Counted from the stretch's first letter, positions 17,058 to 28,087 are shown. The stretch: DNA of 64,000 nucleotides from Bradyrhizobium sp. B124 (GCF_038967635.1 NZ_CP152413.1:1798001-1862000), one strand, 5' to 3'. Numbers and translations: made by a program. Notes: generated by a model from the letters alone, not told the origin.

Positions 17058-18392
17058 TCAGCGGCGGCGGCCTCCCCTGAGCTTCGACTTCCTGATCAAC
17101 CCTTCATACTGATGAGCGAGCAGATAGCCCTGCACCTGCGACACCGTATCCATCGTTACGCTGACGACGATCAGGAGCGAAGTGCCGCCAAAGTAGAACG
17201 GGACCGAGGCGTAGGAAATCAGAATTTCAGGAATAAGACAGACGATCGCGAGATAGATCGCACCGAGCACCGTGATGCGCGACAGCACGTAGTCGATGTA
17301 TTCGGCGGTGCGCTCACCGGGCCGGATGCCCGGAATGAAGCCGCCATGCTTCTTCAGATTGTCCGCGGTCTCGGTCGGGTTGAACACGATCGCGGTGTAG
17401 AAGAAGGCGAAGAACACGATCAGCGCGAGATACATCAGCAGGAACAGCGGCCGGCCGTGGCTGAGCTGGGTGGTGAGCCACTGGAACCACTCCGGCCCCT
17501 TGCCGGCGTTGAAGTTCGCAACCGTGGTCGGCAGCAGCAGCAGCGACGAAGCGAAGATCGGCGGAATCACGCCCGAGGTGTTGAGCTTGAGCGGCAGATG
17601 CGAGGACTGGCCCTCGAACATCTTGTTGCCGACCTGGCGTTTCGGATACTGGATCAGCAGCCGGCGCTGCGCACGCTCCATGAACACGATGAAGGCGATC
17701 ACGGCGACCGCCATCACGATGACGATCAGGATCAAGCCGGTCGACATCGCGCCCTGGCGGCCGAGTTCCAGCATGTTGGCGAGCGCCGACGGCAGCTCGG
17801 CGACGATGCCGGACAGGATGATCAGCGAGATACCGTTGCCGATGCCGCGCGAGGTGATCTGCTCGCCGAGCCACATCAGGAACATGGTGCCGCCGGTCAG
17901 CGTGATCGCGGTCGAGATCCGGAAGAACATGCCGGGGTCGCTGACGACATTGCCGGCGCCTTCGAGGCCGATCGCGATGCCGTAGGACTGGAACAGCGCC
18001 AGGATCACCGTCAGATAGCGGGTGTACTGGTTCAGCGTCTTGCGGCCCGCCTCGCCTTCCTTCTTGAGCGCCTCGAGTTGCGGCGACACGGTGGTCAGCA
18101 GCTGGACGATGATCGATGCCGAAATGTACGGCATGATGTTCAGCGCAAAGATCGCCATGCGGTGGATGCCACCGCCGGCGAACATGTTGAACATGCCGAG
18201 GATGCCGCCGGACTGGCTGCGGAACACCTGCTCCCAGACGTTGGGATCGATGCCCGGCAGCGGGATATAGGTGCCCAGCCGATAAACAAGCAGCGCACCC
18301 AGGGTGAACCAGATGCGCTTCTTCAGCTCGTCGGCTTTCGCCAGCTGTCCGAAATTGAGGTTTGCGGCAAGTTGTTCGGCTGCTGAGACCAT
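17058..18392 (-). CDS. secY: Sec translocon subunit SecY
   Basis: 444-residue integral membrane protein with ten predicted transmembrane helices, forming the protein-conducting channel with SecE (encoded at 52.4 kb). The ATG at 18392 is chosen as the family start MVSAAEQLAANLNFG; an in-frame start 33 bases upstream lacks homology. Signature stretches are YRLGTYIPLPGID, GIGNGISLIILSGI, and the cytoplasmic loop motif FIPGIRPG. Located between rplO and adk. Confidence 0.97.
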   Translation of the reverse strand: MVSAAEQLAANLNFGQLAKADELKKRIWFTLGALLVYRLGTYIPLPGIDPNVWEQVFRSQSGGILGMFNMFAGGGIHRMAIFALNIMPYISASIIVQLLTTVSPQLEALKKEGEAGRKTLNQYTRYLTVILALFQSYGIAIGLEGAGNVVSDPGMFFRISTAITLTGGTMFLMWLGEQITSRGIGNGISLIILSGIVAELPSALANMLELGRQGAMSTGLILIVIVMAVAVIAFIVFMERAQRRLLIQYPKRQVGNKMFEGQSSHLPLKLNTSGVIPPIFASSLLLLPTTVANFNAGKGPEWFQWLTTQLSHGRPLFLLMYLALIVFFAFFYTAIVFNPTETADNLKKHGGFIPGIRPGERTAEYIDYVLSRITVLGAIYLAIVCLIPEILISYASVPFYFGGTSLLIVVSVTMDTVSQVQGYLLAHQYEGLIRKSKLRGGRRR

Positions 18393-18507
18393 GTTCGGCT
18401 TTCTCCCGGAGCCCGCTTCGCCCACGCCCCCAAGAAACTCGTTCTCTCGGGCCGTCGGCAGACACCGGACATTATCTGGTGCTCGGCCTCGATAAGTCCA
18501 TCATTCG

Positions 18508-18549
18508 ATCTGCGGATTGCCCGCGCAGGCCGCGGGCAATGACGCAGAT
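18508..18549 (-). other. Strong intergenic hairpin directly after rplO
   Basis: Outer arms ATCTGCG (18508-18514) and CGCAGAT (18543-18549) enclose an inner perfect 10-bp stem ATTGCCCGCG (18516-18525) / CGCGGGCAAT (18531-18540), loop CAGGC. It begins one base past the rplO stop at 18551. No T-run. Likely modulates the step from rplO to secY. Confidence 0.65.
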
Positions 18550-18550
18550 G

Positions 18551-19036
18551 TTACGCCGCCTCGCCTTCGTCCTTGGCGGGGGCCAGGATCTTGACCGAGC
18601 CGCCGGCCTTCTCGACCGCAGCAATCGCCGACTTGGAGGCGCCGTGCGCTTCGATGGTCAGCTTTGTCTTGATCTCGCCGCGGCCGAGCAGCCGCAGGCC
18701 GTCCTTGGCGCGGCGCAGCACGCCGGCCTTCACCAGCGACTCGACGTTCACCGTCGCGCTTGCATCGACCAGCTTGTTGTCGATCGCTTCCTGCAGACGG
18801 TCGAGATTGATCTCGGCGAAGTCGAGCCGGAAGATGTTGTTGAAGCCGCGCTTCGGCAGGCGGCGATGCATCGGCATCTGGCCGCCTTCGAAACCCTTGA
18901 TGCGGACGCCCGAACGCGCGGTCTGGCCCTTGCCGCCGCGGCCCGAGGTCTTGCCCTTGCCGGAACCGATGCCACGGCCGACACGCATGCGCTTCTTGCG
19001 CGAGCCGGCGTTGTCGGCGATATCGCTGAGCTTCAT
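18551..19036 (-). CDS. rplO: 50S ribosomal protein uL15
   Basis: 161 residues. N-terminal [20 protein letters not shown] and the glycine-rich [18 protein letters not shown] are diagnostic, followed by the [18 protein letters not shown] motif. A short acidic-basic tail ([10 protein letters not shown]) ends it. Large-subunit assembly protein; precedes secY and is followed immediately by a strong hairpin. Confidence 0.97.
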   Translation of the reverse strand: MKLSDIADNAGSRKKRMRVGRGIGSGKGKTSGRGGKGQTARSGVRIKGFEGGQMPMHRRLPKRGFNNIFRLDFAEINLDRLQEAIDNKLVDASATVNVESLVKAGVLRRAKDGLRLLGRGEIKTKLTIEAHGASKSAIAAVEKAGGSVKILAPAKDEGEAA

Positions 19037-19057
19037 CGCCCTTCTCCTTATCTCTGC

Positions 19058-19249
19058 TTACTCGCCGACGACGCGGACGAGATGCTGGACTTTGCTGATC
19101 ATGCCGCGAACTTCAGGGGTGTCCTGCAGCTCGGCAACCCGGCCGATCTTGTTGAGCTTGAGGCCGATCAGCGTCGAACGCTGCGAGTGATGGCGGCGGA
19201 TTGCGCTGCCGATCTGCTCGACCTTGATGGTCTTGCTGGCCTGGGCCAT
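19058..19249 (-). CDS. rpmD: 50S ribosomal protein uL30
   Basis: 63 residues from the ATG at 19249; the longer reading to 19315 overlaps rpsE and is not homologous. [20 protein letters not shown] and [17 protein letters not shown] core ([17 protein letters not shown]) identify it. Short bacterial L30 form. Lies between rpsE and rplO. Confidence 0.96.
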   Translation of the reverse strand: MAQASKTIKVEQIGSAIRRHHSQRSTLIGLKLNKIGRVAELQDTPEVRGMISKVQHLVRVVGE

Positions 19250-19289
19250 GACAGTAACTCCAAATAGCGCGCTGGCTAATCGCGCGGGG

Positions 19290-19865
19290 TTATTCCGCCA
19301 CCACTTCGGCGTCACCGCCGACGCGGCGCGACTGCAGGGTGGAGACCTTGATGTTGCGGCGCGCGGCCACCGAGCGCGGCGAATCCTGATGCTTCAGCGC
19401 GTCGAACGTTGCGCGAACCATGTTGTAGGGATTCGACGAGCCGATCGACTTCGCCACCACGTCCTGGATGCCGAGCGTCTCGAACACCGCGCGCATCGGG
19501 CCGCCGGCGATGATGCCGGTACCGGCCGGAGCGGCACGCAGATAGACGCGGCCGGCGCCGTGACGGCCGGCGATGTCGTGATGCAGCGTGCGGCCTTCGC
19601 GCAGCGCGACCCGCGTCAGGTTCCGCTTCGCAGATTCGGTCGCCTTGCGGATCGCTTCCGGAACTTCGCGCGCCTTGCCGTGGCCGAAACCGACCCGGCC
19701 CTTCTGATCGCCGATCACGACCAGCGCCGCAAAGCCGAAGCGCTTGCCGCCCTTGACGACCTTCGCCACGCGATTGATGTGGACGAGCTTGTCGACGAAC
19801 TCGCTGTCGCGCTCCTCGCGATCCCTGCTCCGTTCGCGTCCGCCGCGTTCGCGTTCACCTGCCAT
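19290..19865 (-). CDS. rpsE: 30S ribosomal protein uS5
   Basis: 191 residues from the ATG at 19865. A charged Arg/Glu-rich leader (about 20 residues) precedes the double-stranded-RNA-binding-like domain ([19 protein letters not shown]) and the C-terminal domain ([15 protein letters not shown]). Involved in translational fidelity and head-body contact. The Arg/Glu leader is longer than in E. coli. Confidence 0.97.
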   Translation of the reverse strand: MAGERERGGRERSRDREERDSEFVDKLVHINRVAKVVKGGKRFGFAALVVIGDQKGRVGFGHGKAREVPEAIRKATESAKRNLTRVALREGRTLHHDIAGRHGAGRVYLRAAPAGTGIIAGGPMRAVFETLGIQDVVAKSIGSSNPYNMVRATFDALKHQDSPRSVAARRNIKVSTLQSRRVGGDAEVVAE

Positions 19866-19923
19866 GGTGTTTTCCAATCTCTAGGAGGCCTGACGCCTCT
19901 ATCCTGGTAATCGTTCGTAAAGT

Positions 19924-20283
19924 TTAGAAGCTCAATCCGCCTTCGCGCGCCGCATCCGCGAGCGCCTTGACGCGCCCGTGATAGATGTAGGCGCCGCGAT
20001 CGAACACGACTTCCTTGACACCCTTCTGCGCCGCGCGTTCCGCCAGCAGCCTGCCGACGGCCTTCGCCGCATCGATGTCGGCGCCGGTCTTGCCGGCGTC
20101 GCGCAGGTTCTTCTCCAGCGACGAGGCGGACGCGAGCGTCTCGCCCTTCTGGTCGTCGATGACCTGGGCGTAGATGTGCTTGGACGAGCGGAACACCGAC
20201 AGCCGCGGACGGCCGCCTGCCGAGCGGCGAAGCGCAAGGCGGACGCGCTGCTTGCGCCGGGCATTCGTAACCTTGAGTGACAT
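19924..20283 (-). CDS. rplR: 50S ribosomal protein uL18
   Basis: 119 residues. [20 protein letters not shown] and the C-terminal [21 protein letters not shown] are the conserved 5S-rRNA-binding features. Typical length. Between rplF and rpsE in standard spc order. Confidence 0.97.
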   Translation of the reverse strand: MSLKVTNARRKQRVRLALRRSAGGRPRLSVFRSSKHIYAQVIDDQKGETLASASSLEKNLRDAGKTGADIDAAKAVGRLLAERAAQKGVKEVVFDRGAYIYHGRVKALADAAREGGLSF

Positions 20284-20294
20284 GACCGGCTCCG

Positions 20295-20828
20295 TTACTT
20301 CTTCTTGCCTTCCTTGCGGAAGATGAATTCGTTGGCGTACTTCACGCCCTTGCCCTTGTAGGGCTCCGGCGGACGGTAGGCGCGGATCTCGGCGGCGACC
20401 TGGCCGACGCGCTGCGGATCGTTGCCGGTGATCGTGATCTCGGTCGGCTTCGGCACCGCGATGGTGATGCCTTCCGGGATCGCGTAGACCACGTCGTGGC
20501 TGTAGCCGAGCGCGAGCTGCAGGTTCTTGCCCTGCATCGCGGCGCGGTAACCGACGCCGGTGATCTCGAGCTTCTTCTCGAAGCCCTTGGTGACGCCCTC
20601 GACGAGGTTGGCGACCTGGGCGCGCGCGGTTCCGTACATCGCCTGCGCACGGTTGGTCTTGACGCGCGGAGCGACCTTGACCTGGCCGTTCTCGAACTTC
20701 ACCTCGACGTCGTCATGCACGACGAACTGAAGCTGGCCCTTCGGCCCCTTCACCTTCACCGTCTGGCCCTCGACGCTTGCCGTCACACCCGACGGGATCG
20801 CCACCGGCCTTTTGCCGATACGTGACAT
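20295..20828 (-). CDS. rplF: 50S ribosomal protein uL6
   Basis: 177 residues with the duplicated L6 fold. Starts [15 protein letters not shown]; the second repeat carries [14 protein letters not shown], and the C-terminus has [14 protein letters not shown]. Binds near the factor-binding site of the large subunit. A 12-base gap separates its stop from the rplR start at 20283. Confidence 0.97.
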   Translation of the reverse strand: MSRIGKRPVAIPSGVTASVEGQTVKVKGPKGQLQFVVHDDVEVKFENGQVKVAPRVKTNRAQAMYGTARAQVANLVEGVTKGFEKKLEITGVGYRAAMQGKNLQLALGYSHDVVYAIPEGITIAVPKPTEITITGNDPQRVGQVAAEIRAYRPPEPYKGKGVKYANEFIFRKEGKKK

Positions 20829-20842
20829 CGTAAAATCCTTCC

Positions 20843-21241
20843 TCAGAACACCGTGAAGAGAACTTCGCCGCCCACGTTGGCGTCGCGCGCCTCGTGGTCA
20901 GCCATGATTCCCTTCGGCGTCGACAACACCGAAATGCCGAGACCGTTGTTCACGCGCGGCAGGTTCCTCACCGAGGCGTAAACGCGGCGGCCCGGCTTCG
21001 ACACCCGCTCGATCTCGCGGATGACGGGCTCGCCGTCGAAATACTTCAGCTCGATCTCGAGCTCGCTGCGGCCCGAGGCATGCTCGACGCTGGCGTAGCC
21101 GCGGATGTAGCCCTCGGACTTCAGCACTTCGAGCACATTGGCGCGCATCTTCGAGCCGGGGCTCGAGACCTTGGACTTCGAACGCATCTGCGCGTTGCGG
21201 ATGCGGGTGATGAGATCGCTGATCGGATCGTGCGTAGACAT
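20843..21241 (-). CDS. rpsH: 30S ribosomal protein uS8
   Basis: 132 residues. [20 protein letters not shown] start and the C-terminal [19 protein letters not shown] motif are diagnostic. Binds the central domain of 16S rRNA; in enterobacteria S8 represses the spc operon by binding its mRNA, not demonstrated here. Confidence 0.97.
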   Translation of the reverse strand: MSTHDPISDLITRIRNAQMRSKSKVSSPGSKMRANVLEVLKSEGYIRGYASVEHASGRSELEIELKYFDGEPVIREIERVSKPGRRVYASVRNLPRVNNGLGISVLSTPKGIMADHEARDANVGGEVLFTVF

Positions 21242-21255
21242 TGTTCCGACCCTCC

Positions 21256-21561
21256 TTACCAGCTCGACTTCACGAGGCCGGGAACCAGGCCCTTGGAGCC
21301 GAGTTCACGCAGCGCGATGCGCGAGAGCTTGTTCTTGCGATAGGTCGAGCGCGGACGCCCGGTCAGCTCGCAACGGTTGCGGATGCGCGTCGGCGACGAG
21401 TTGCGCGGCATCTCGGCGAGCTTCAGCGTCGCCGCGAAGCGCTCTTCCATCGGCTTGGTCTTGTCGGCGATGATCGCCTTCAGCTTCTCGCGCTGCGGGG
21501 CGGCGTTCTTCGCCATCCGCTTGCGCCGGTTGTTCTTCTCGATCGAACTCTTCTTTGCCAT
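21256..21561 (-). CDS. rpsN: 30S ribosomal protein uS14
   Basis: 101 residues, the long zinc-free form: [15 protein letters not shown] at the start, then [20 protein letters not shown] and [21 protein letters not shown]. Only a single Cys remains where zinc-type S14 has four. Lies between rplE and rpsH. Confidence 0.97.
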   Translation of the reverse strand: MAKKSSIEKNNRRKRMAKNAAPQREKLKAIIADKTKPMEERFAATLKLAEMPRNSSPTRIRNRCELTGRPRSTYRKNKLSRIALRELGSKGLVPGLVKSSW

Positions 21562-21607
21562 GCTTGGCTCCTGGGTATCCGCGTTTGAGTGGCTTTGCCT
21601 CAGCTAC

Positions 21608-22165
21608 TCACTGCCGGAACGGGAAATTGAAAGCGGTCAACAAGGCACGCGCCTCGTCGTCGGTCTTGGCGGTGGTGCACACCGTGATGTCCATGCCACG
21701 CGCTTCCGAGACCTTGTCGAAGTCGATCTCGGGGAAAATGATGTGCTCCTTGATGCCGAGCGAATAGTTGCCACGGCCGTCGAAGCTCTTCGGGTTCAGG
21801 CCGCGGAAGTCGCGGACGCGGGGCAGCGCCACGTTTACCAGGCGGTCGATGAACTCGTACATATGGGCCTTGCGCAGCGTGACCTTGCAGCCGATCGGCT
21901 GGTTCTCGCGCAGCTTGAAGGTCGCGATCGCGATCCGCGAATAGGTCACGATCGCCTTCTGGCCGGCGATCTGGCTCAGCTCGGCGGCGGCGGTCTCGGC
22001 CTTCTTGCGGTCGTTGACGGAATCGCCAACGCCCATGTTGAGCACCACCTTGTCGAGGCGCGGCACCTGCATCACGTTGGCATAACCGAACTTCTCGGTC
22101 ATCATGCCGCGGATCTTCTTGTCATACTCCGCGCGCAGACGCGGCGTGTAAGCTGTCTCAGCCAT
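21608..22165 (-). CDS. rplE: 50S ribosomal protein uL5
   Basis: 185 residues from the ATG at 22165, which overlaps the rplX stop by 8 bases, indicating translational coupling. The longer reading to 22267 is in another gene's sequence. [15 protein letters not shown], the [19 protein letters not shown] stretch and [13 protein letters not shown] identify it. Binds 5S rRNA with L18. Confidence 0.97.
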   Translation of the reverse strand: MAETAYTPRLRAEYDKKIRGMMTEKFGYANVMQVPRLDKVVLNMGVGDSVNDRKKAETAAAELSQIAGQKAIVTYSRIAIATFKLRENQPIGCKVTLRKAHMYEFIDRLVNVALPRVRDFRGLNPKSFDGRGNYSLGIKEHIIFPEIDFDKVSEARGMDITVCTTAKTDDEARALLTAFNFPFRQ

Positions 22166-22472
22166 CGATCTCTGCTCCCGAGCTCTTGGCAACACGAACC
22201 TTCTTGCCATCGGCCTGAATCTTGAACCCAATGCGGGTCGGCTTTCCGTCCTTGCCGACATACGCAATGTTGGACAGGTCGATCGGCATCTCCTTGGAGA
22301 TGATGCCGCCTTCCTGGGTCTGGCTCTGCTTCTGGTGACGCTTCACCATGTTGATGCCGCGAACGAGAGCCTTGTTCTCGTCCGGACGCACCTCGAACAC
22401 CTCGCCGGTGCGACCCTTGTCGCGGCCGGTGAGCACCATCACCTTGTCGCCCTTGCGGATCTTGGCAGCCAT
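22158..22472 (-). CDS. rplX: 50S ribosomal protein uL24
   Basis: 104 residues from the ATG at 22472. A KOW motif opens it ([20 protein letters not shown]), then [18 protein letters not shown]. The start codon overlaps the rplN stop and its end overlaps the rplE start, so the three genes are tightly coupled. Initiates large-subunit assembly. Confidence 0.96.
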   Translation of the reverse strand: MAAKIRKGDKVMVLTGRDKGRTGEVFEVRPDENKALVRGINMVKRHQKQSQTQEGGIISKEMPIDLSNIAYVGKDGKPTRIGFKIQADGKKVRVAKSSGAEIDG

Positions 22473-22840
22473 CACAGCACCTCCGGCGCAAGCGAAATGA
22501 TCTTCATGTGGTTCTTGGCGCGCAGCTCGCGCGGCACCGGCCCGAAGATACGGGTGCCGACCGGCTCGGACTGATTGTTGATCAGCACGGCGGCGTTGCG
22601 GTCGAAACGGATGACCGAACCGTCGGCGCGGCGGATGTCCTTGCGGACCCGGACCACGACGGCCTTCATCACGTCGCCCTTTTTCACCTTGCCACGCGGA
22701 ATGGCTTCCTTGATCGACACAACGATAACGTCGCCCACGGTGGCATAGCGGCGCTTGGAACCTCCAAGAACCTTGATGCACATGACACGGCGTGCGCCTG
22801 AATTATCGGCCACGTCGAGGTTGGTCTGCATCTGAATCAT
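22472..22840 (-). CDS. rplN: 50S ribosomal protein uL14
   Basis: 122 residues. [18 protein letters not shown] and [13 protein letters not shown] are family hallmarks, with the C-terminal [20 protein letters not shown]. Contacts 16S rRNA at an intersubunit bridge. Overlaps rplX by the start/stop codons. Confidence 0.97.
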
Positions 22841-22915
22841 TGATGCACCTCGTCCTCTTTCTGCGCTTTAGCGCGCCCAAAATTTCCCTGAATGTCTTCG
22901 GCCAGGCCGAAGTAA

Positions 22916-23164
22916 TCAGGCCGTTTTCTTGTGTTCGCCCCGGACCACGGTCCAGCGCTTCAGCTTCGAGATCGGCTTCGATTCCTCGATCCAGACCATG
23001 TCGCCCGGCTTGAACTGATTGTCCTCGTCGTGCGCGTGGTAGTTCTTGGAACGGCGGATCGTCTTCTTGTAGATCGGGTGGGTGAAGCGGCGGTCGACGC
23101 GCACCACCACGGTCTTGGCTTGCTTGTCGCTCACGACCACGCCCTGCAGAGTACGTTTCGGCAT
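22916..23164 (-). CDS. rpsQ: 30S ribosomal protein uS17
   Basis: 82 residues, OB-fold. [20 protein letters not shown] start and [20 protein letters not shown] core are typical. Ten bases downstream of rpmC; the 75-base gap to rplN is the longest within this part of the spc/S10 junction. Confidence 0.97.
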   Translation of the reverse strand: MPKRTLQGVVVSDKQAKTVVVRVDRRFTHPIYKKTIRRSKNYHAHDEDNQFKPGDMVWIEESKPISKLKRWTVVRGEHKKTA

Positions 23165-23174
23165 AGCTGGCCCC

Positions 23175-23381
23175 TTACTTCTTCTTCGCGCGCAGCTGCG
23201 CGGCGATGGTCTTGATACGAGCGATATCGCGGCGGGCTTCCCGCATCCGCGACGTGTTCTCCAGCTGCCCGGTGGCGCGCTGGAAACGCAGGTTGAAGCG
23301 TTCCTTCTTCAGGTTAAGGACCGCGTCGTCCCGCTGGTCGTCGCTCATCGCGCGAATGTCTTCAACTTTCATCTCGGCCAT
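23175..23381 (-). CDS. rpmC: 50S ribosomal protein uL29
   Basis: 68 residues from the ATG at 23381, [16 protein letters not shown]; upstream in-frame codons to 23525 belong to rplP in another frame. Two-helix protein with [18 protein letters not shown]. Docking site for trigger factor and SRP at the exit tunnel. Confidence 0.96.
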   Translation of the reverse strand: MAEMKVEDIRAMSDDQRDDAVLNLKKERFNLRFQRATGQLENTSRMREARRDIARIKTIAAQLRAKKK

Positions 23382-23386
23382 GGCGA

Positions 23387-23800
23387 TTACTCCGCAATGC
23401 GCGCAACGAAGCGCGTCTTGATCGGCAGCTTGGCGGCGGCGAGCGACAGCGCCTCCTTGGCGGTCTGCACCGGCACGCCGTCGATTTCGAACATCACGCG
23501 GCCCGGCTTGATCCGGACCACCCACAATTCCGGCGCACCCTTGCCGGAGCCCATGCGGACTTCGGCGGGCTTCTTCGACACCGGCACGTCCGGGAACACC
23601 CGGATCCAGACGCGGCCGGCGCGCTTCATGTGACGGGTCAGCGCGCGGCGGGCGGCTTCGATCTGACGGGCGGTGACGCGCTCAGGCTCCATCGCCTTCA
23701 GGCCGAACTGGCCGAACGCCAACGTCGCGCCAGAGGTCGCAACGCCGTGGATACGGCCCTTATGCGCCTTCCGGAACTTCGTCTTCTTAGGTTGCATCAT
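23387..23800 (-). CDS. rplP: 50S ribosomal protein uL16
   Basis: 137 residues. [18 protein letters not shown] and [20 protein letters not shown] are diagnostic. Located at the A-site/5S region of the large subunit. Start could be either of two adjacent ATG codons. Gap of five bases to rpmC. Confidence 0.97.
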   Translation of the reverse strand: MMQPKKTKFRKAHKGRIHGVATSGATLAFGQFGLKAMEPERVTARQIEAARRALTRHMKRAGRVWIRVFPDVPVSKKPAEVRMGSGKGAPELWVVRIKPGRVMFEIDGVPVQTAKEALSLAAAKLPIKTRFVARIAE

Positions 23801-23830
23801 GGCTTTAAGCCCTCAAATTCCTGCTTTGCC

Positions 23831-24532
23831 TCAAGCGGCGTCGCGGCGCGAACGCGGCGTGTTGTCGCCCTCGGCCATCTTCTTGTCCTGGGCCATCGGA
23901 TCGTGCTCGAGGATCTCGCCCTTGAAGATCCAGACCTTGACGCCGCAGGTGCCGAAGGTCGTGAACGCGGTGGCAACGCCGTAGTCGACGTCGGCGCGCA
24001 GCGTGTGCAGCGGCACGCGACCTTCGCGATACCACTCCATGCGCGCGATTTCGGCGCCGCCGAGACGGCCCGAGCAGTTGATGCGGATGCCCTCGGCGCC
24101 GAGACGCATCGCCGACTGCACGGCGCGCTTCATGGCGCGGCGGAACGCAACGCGGCGCTCGAGCTGCTGGGCGATCGATTCAGCGACCAGGGTCGCGTCG
24201 AGCTCCGGCTTGCGGATTTCAACGATGTTGATCACGACGTCCGACGAGGTGATGTCGGCAACCTTCTTGCGCAGCTTGTCGATATCGGCGCCCTTCTTGC
24301 CGATCACGACGCCCGGACGGGCCGAGTGGATCGTCACGCGGCACTTCTTGTGCGGGCGCTCGATCACGATGCGGGCGACAGCCGCCTGCTTGAGCTCCTT
24401 GTGCAGGATCTCGCGGATCTTGACGTCCTCGTGCAGGAGCTTGCCGTATTCCTGCTTGCCGGCGAACCAACGGGAGTCCCAGGTCCGGTTGATGCCGAGA
24501 CGCAGCCCGATTGGATTGATCTTTTGACCCAT
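23831..24532 (-). CDS. rpsC: 30S ribosomal protein uS3
   Basis: 233 residues. KH-type domain with [17 protein letters not shown], then the S3 C-terminal domain ([20 protein letters not shown]). The tail [14 protein letters not shown] is charged. Forms the mRNA entry channel with S4 and S5. Lies between rplV and rplP. Confidence 0.97.
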   Translation of the reverse strand: MGQKINPIGLRLGINRTWDSRWFAGKQEYGKLLHEDVKIREILHKELKQAAVARIVIERPHKKCRVTIHSARPGVVIGKKGADIDKLRKKVADITSSDVVINIVEIRKPELDATLVAESIAQQLERRVAFRRAMKRAVQSAMRLGAEGIRINCSGRLGGAEIARMEWYREGRVPLHTLRADVDYGVATAFTTFGTCGVKVWIFKGEILEHDPMAQDKKMAEGDNTPRSRRDAA

Positions 24533-24552
24533 CGTCTTCTCCTGCGCCCTTC

Positions 24553-24939
24553 TTAGGCGCTTGCCTCGGCCTCGACCTGACGAACCACGATGGTCAGGTG
24601 CGAGAACGGTTTGAACACACGGCCCGAACGGCCACGGCCGCGCGGAGCAAAACGCTTCATCACGATGCCATTGCCGACATGCGCCTCGGCAACGACGAGA
24701 TCGTCGACATCGAGGTCATGGTTGTTCTCGGCGTTCGCGATCGCCGATTCCAGGCACTTCTTGACGTCGACCGCGATCCGCTTGCGCGAGAACTGCAGGT
24801 CGGCGAGCGCAGCCGAAGCCTTGCGGCCGCGGATCAGCTGCGCCACCAGGTTGAGCTTCTGCGGGCTGACGCGCAGCATGCGGGCGACGGCCTTGGCCTC
24901 ATTGTCCGCGAGGCTACGTTCGCGCTTTGGTTTGCTCAT
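24553..24939 (-). CDS. rplV: 50S ribosomal protein uL22
   Basis: 128 residues. A basic leader ([16 protein letters not shown]) precedes [19 protein letters not shown]; the tunnel-lining hairpin lies around [18 protein letters not shown]. Residues of this loop are where macrolide resistance arises in other bacteria; nothing unusual seen. Confidence 0.97.
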   Translation of the reverse strand: MSKPKRERSLADNEAKAVARMLRVSPQKLNLVAQLIRGRKASAALADLQFSRKRIAVDVKKCLESAIANAENNHDLDVDDLVVAEAHVGNGIVMKRFAPRGRGRSGRVFKPFSHLTIVVRQVEAEASA

Positions 24940-24949
24940 CGTCTATTCC

Positions 24950-25228
24950 TCAAGCCTTCTTGGCTTTCTTGTCGCCCGAGTGGCCGTGGAAGGTCCGGGT
25001 CGGCGAGAACTCGCCGAACTTGTGACCCACCATTTCCTCGTTGATCGCCACCGGCACATGCTTCTGGCCGTTGTAGACACCGAAGGTCAGGCCGACGAAC
25101 TGCGGCAGGATGGTGGAGCGACGGCTCCAGATCTTGATGACGTCGTGACGGCCGGACGCGCGCGCGGCATCTGCCTTCTTGAGCAGAGAACCCTCGACGA
25201 ACGGGCCTTTCCAGACTGAACGAACCAT
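24950..25228 (-). CDS. rpsS: 30S ribosomal protein uS19
   Basis: 92 residues. [19 protein letters not shown] and [21 protein letters not shown] with [15 protein letters not shown] are diagnostic of this head protein, which pairs with S13. Eleven bases upstream of rplV. Confidence 0.97.
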   Translation of the reverse strand: MVRSVWKGPFVEGSLLKKADAARASGRHDVIKIWSRRSTILPQFVGLTFGVYNGQKHVPVAINEEMVGHKFGEFSPTRTFHGHSGDKKAKKA

Positions 25229-25240
25229 GTCCGGCGTTCC

Positions 25241-26074
25241 TTACTTCTTCCGCTTGTGGCGGCTGAGGAGAATGAATTTGTTGGTCGACTTGTTGGTGCG
25301 GGTCTTCTTGCCCTTGGTCGGCTTGCCCCACGGAGTAACCGGGTGGCGACCGCCCGAGGTACGACCTTCACCACCGCCGTGCGGGTGATCGATCGGGTTC
25401 ATGACGACGCCGCGGTTGTGCGGGCGCCAGCCGAGCCAGCGGGTACGACCGGCCTTGCCGATCGAGATGTTCATGTGATCCGGGTTCGAGACCGCGCCGA
25501 TCGTGCCGCGGCAACGGCCGTGCACGAGACGCTGCTCGCCCGAGTTCAGGCGGACGATGACGTAGTCCTGGTCGCGGCCGACGATCTGGGCATAGGTACC
25601 GGCGGAGCGTGCCAGCTGGCCGCCCTTGCCGATCTTCAGCTCGATGTTGTGCACGATCGTGCCGACCGGCATGTTGCCGAGCGGCATGACGTTGCCCGGC
25701 TTCACGTCGACATAGTTGCCGGCGACGACGGTGTCGCCCGCCGCCAGACGCTGCGGCGCCAGGATGTAGGCCAGCTCACCGTCCTGATACTTGATCAGCG
25801 CGATGAAAGCGGTGCGGTTCGGATCGTACTCCAGCCGCTCCACGACCGCCGGCATGTCCACCTTGTCGCGGCGGAAGTCGACGGTGCGGTAAGCCTTCTT
25901 GTGGCCGCCGCCGCGGAAACGCACGGTGATGCGACCGGTGTTGTTGCGACCGCCATTGCCGAGCTTGCCCTCGGTCAGGGTCTTCACCGGCTTGCCCTTG
26001 TAGAGCGCCGAACGATCGACCATGACCAGCTGGCGCTGGCCCGGCGTCGTGGGATTGTAGGTTTTCAATGCCAT
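25241..26074 (-). CDS. rplB: 50S ribosomal protein uL2
   Basis: 277 residues. The conserved C-terminal loop [19 protein letters not shown] with HGGGEGRT contains the His linked to peptidyl-transfer support. Start [17 protein letters not shown] is normal. Ends in the basic [13 protein letters not shown]. Confidence 0.98.
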   Translation of the reverse strand: MALKTYNPTTPGQRQLVMVDRSALYKGKPVKTLTEGKLGNGGRNNTGRITVRFRGGGHKKAYRTVDFRRDKVDMPAVVERLEYDPNRTAFIALIKYQDGELAYILAPQRLAAGDTVVAGNYVDVKPGNVMPLGNMPVGTIVHNIELKIGKGGQLARSAGTYAQIVGRDQDYVIVRLNSGEQRLVHGRCRGTIGAVSNPDHMNISIGKAGRTRWLGWRPHNRGVVMNPIDHPHGGGEGRTSGGRHPVTPWGKPTKGKKTRTNKSTNKFILLSRHKRKK

Positions 26075-26086
26075 CGTCGTTGCGCC

Positions 26087-26386
26087 TTATAGTCCGGTAG
26101 TCACGTCGATGCGGTGGCCCTCTTCAAGGGTCACGATCGCGCGCTTGGAGTCCGACTGCGAACCGAGATTGCCGCGGAACACCTTGGTCTTGCCCTTGCG
26201 AACGAGAGTGTTGACGCTCTTCACCTTGACGTCGAACAGCTTCTCGACCGCTTCCTTGATCTGCGGCTTGGTCGCCTTGCCGGCGACCTTGAACATCACC
26301 TTGTTGTGCTCGGAGGCGAGCGTCGCCTTTTCCGTCACGACCGGCGAGATGATGACGTCGTAGTGGCGCGGATCGATGTTCTTCAT
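26087..26386 (-). CDS. rplW: 50S ribosomal protein uL23
   Basis: 99 residues. [19 protein letters not shown] start and [15 protein letters not shown] basic loop ([16 protein letters not shown]) are typical. Ribosome exit-tunnel docking protein. Its start overlaps the rplD stop by four bases (ATGA), implying coupled translation. Confidence 0.97.
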   Translation of the reverse strand: MKNIDPRHYDVIISPVVTEKATLASEHNKVMFKVAGKATKPQIKEAVEKLFDVKVKSVNTLVRKGKTKVFRGNLGSQSDSKRAIVTLEEGHRIDVTTGL

Positions 26387-27003
26387 TTGAAGCGCGCCTC
26401 CAGCGCATCAACCGCAGCCTTGGTCAGCACCAGCTTGTGGCGGCGGAGAATGTCGTAGACGTTGATGCCCTGGATCGGCAGCACGTCGATGTTCGGGATG
26501 TTGCGGGCCGCGGTCGCGAAACCGTTGTGCAGCTCCGCACCGTCGATGATCAGCGCGTTGGTCAGGCCGAGGCCCGAGAAGTGACCGAGCAGCGCCTTGG
26601 TCTTGGCGGCCTCGAGCTGTGCATTGTCGATCACGATCAGCCCGCCGTCCTTGGCCTTGGCCGACAGCGCATGCTTCAGCGCGAGCGCGCGCACCTTCTT
26701 CGGCAGGTCGGTCGCATGGGAGCGAACCACCGGACCGAAGGCACGGCCACCGCCGCGGAACTGCGGCACGCGGGCCGAGCCGTGACGGGCGCCGCCGGTG
26801 CCCTTCTGCTTGTACATCTTCTTGCCGGTGCGCCAGACGTCGGCGCGGCCCTGGGCCTTATGCGTGCCGGCCTGGCGCTTGTTGAGCTGCCACTGCACGC
26901 AACGCTGGATGATGTCCTTGCGCGGCTCGAGACCAAATATCTCGTCCGACAGCTGAACCGAACCGGCATCCTTGCCTTCAAGGGTGGTGACTTTTAGTTC
27001 CAT
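26383..27003 (-). CDS. rplD: 50S ribosomal protein uL4
   Basis: 206 residues. [20 protein letters not shown] is the tunnel-constriction loop. The C-terminal globular part ends in [13 protein letters not shown]. In E. coli L4 represses its own S10 operon; whether it does so here is unknown. One base separates it from rplC. Confidence 0.97.
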   Translation of the reverse strand: MELKVTTLEGKDAGSVQLSDEIFGLEPRKDIIQRCVQWQLNKRQAGTHKAQGRADVWRTGKKMYKQKGTGGARHGSARVPQFRGGGRAFGPVVRSHATDLPKKVRALALKHALSAKAKDGGLIVIDNAQLEAAKTKALLGHFSGLGLTNALIIDGAELHNGFATAARNIPNIDVLPIQGINVYDILRRHKLVLTKAAVDALEARFK

Positions 27004-27004
27004 C

Positions 27005-27724
27005 TCACACGCCCTCCTTCTCGGCTACAGCCTCGGCAGCTTCACCGCCGGCGACCTTGAACTTGCCGGGCTTCGGGGCTTCCTTCGGCAGCGGCTTCTT
27101 GACCGCGTCGCGCACCGAGATCCAGCCGCCCTTGGAGCCGGGAACGGCGCCTTCGACGAGGATCAGGCCGCGCTCGACGTCGGTCGAAACCACGCGCAGA
27201 TTGAGCGTGGTGATGCGATCGACGCCCATGTGACCGGGCATCTTCTTGTTCTTGAAGGTCTTGCCGGGATCCTGACGGCCACCGGTCGAACCGATCGAAC
27301 GGTGCGAGACCGACACGCCGTGGGTGGCGCGCAGACCGCCGAAATTCCAGCGCTTCATGCCGCCGGCGAAGCCCTTACCGATCGAGGTGCCGGTCACGTC
27401 GACAAACTGGCCGACCACGAAATGGTCCGCCTGGATTTCCGCGCCTACCGGGATCAGCGCGTCCTCGGACACGCGGAACTCGGCGACCTTGCGCTTCGGC
27501 TCGACCTTGGCGACCGCGAACTGGCCGCGTTCGGCCTTCGGCATGTACACCGTCTTGCGGGCGCCCGAGCCGAGCTGAAGAGCGACATAGCCGTTCTTCT
27601 CGGTCGTGCGGTGGCCCAGCACCTGGCAGTTGCCCAACTTCAGCACGGTCACAGGGATATGCTCGCCGGTCTCCGTAAAGACCCGCGTCATCCCGACCTT
27701 TTGTGCGATCACTCCGGAGCGCAT
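27005..27724 (-). CDS. rplC: 50S ribosomal protein uL3
   Basis: 239 residues, about 30 longer than E. coli L3 because of an Ala/Glu-rich C-terminal extension ([17 protein letters not shown]). Core motifs: [15 protein letters not shown] at the start, then [18 protein letters not shown] and [20 protein letters not shown] near the peptidyl-transferase centre. Confidence 0.97.
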   Translation of the reverse strand: MRSGVIAQKVGMTRVFTETGEHIPVTVLKLGNCQVLGHRTTEKNGYVALQLGSGARKTVYMPKAERGQFAVAKVEPKRKVAEFRVSEDALIPVGAEIQADHFVVGQFVDVTGTSIGKGFAGGMKRWNFGGLRATHGVSVSHRSIGSTGGRQDPGKTFKNKKMPGHMGVDRITTLNLRVVSTDVERGLILVEGAVPGSKGGWISVRDAVKKPLPKEAPKPGKFKVAGGEAAEAVAEKEGV

Positions 27725-27778
27725 CGGCGTGCTTCCTGTCTTTCTGTCCGCAAGCGGCGGACGTAAAAATCCAAAACC

Positions 27779-28087
27779 TTAGAGCTTGATCTCGACGTCG
27801 ACACCGGCGGCCAGGTCGAGCTTCATCAGCGCGTCGACGGTCTGCGGGGTCGGGTCGACAATGTCGAGGAGGCGCTTGTGAGTGCGCATCTCGAATTGCT
27901 CGCGGCTCTTCTTGTCAACGTGCGGCGAACGGTTGACGGTGAACTTCTCGATGCGGGTCGGCAGCGGAATCGGTCCGCGAACCTGCGCACCGGTGCGCTT
28001 CGCCGTGTTCACGATCTCACGGGTCGACGTATCGAGGATTCGATGGTCGAACGCCTTGAGACGGATGCGAATGTTTTGGCCGTTCAT
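27779..28087 (-). CDS. rpsJ: 30S ribosomal protein uS10 / NusE
   Basis: 102 residues from the ATG at 28087; an in-frame upstream start at 28114 has no homology. [15 protein letters not shown] and [20 protein letters not shown] are diagnostic. Besides its ribosomal place, S10 is NusE, partner of NusG (encoded at 51.7 kb), linking transcription and translation. First gene of the S10 cluster. Confidence 0.97.
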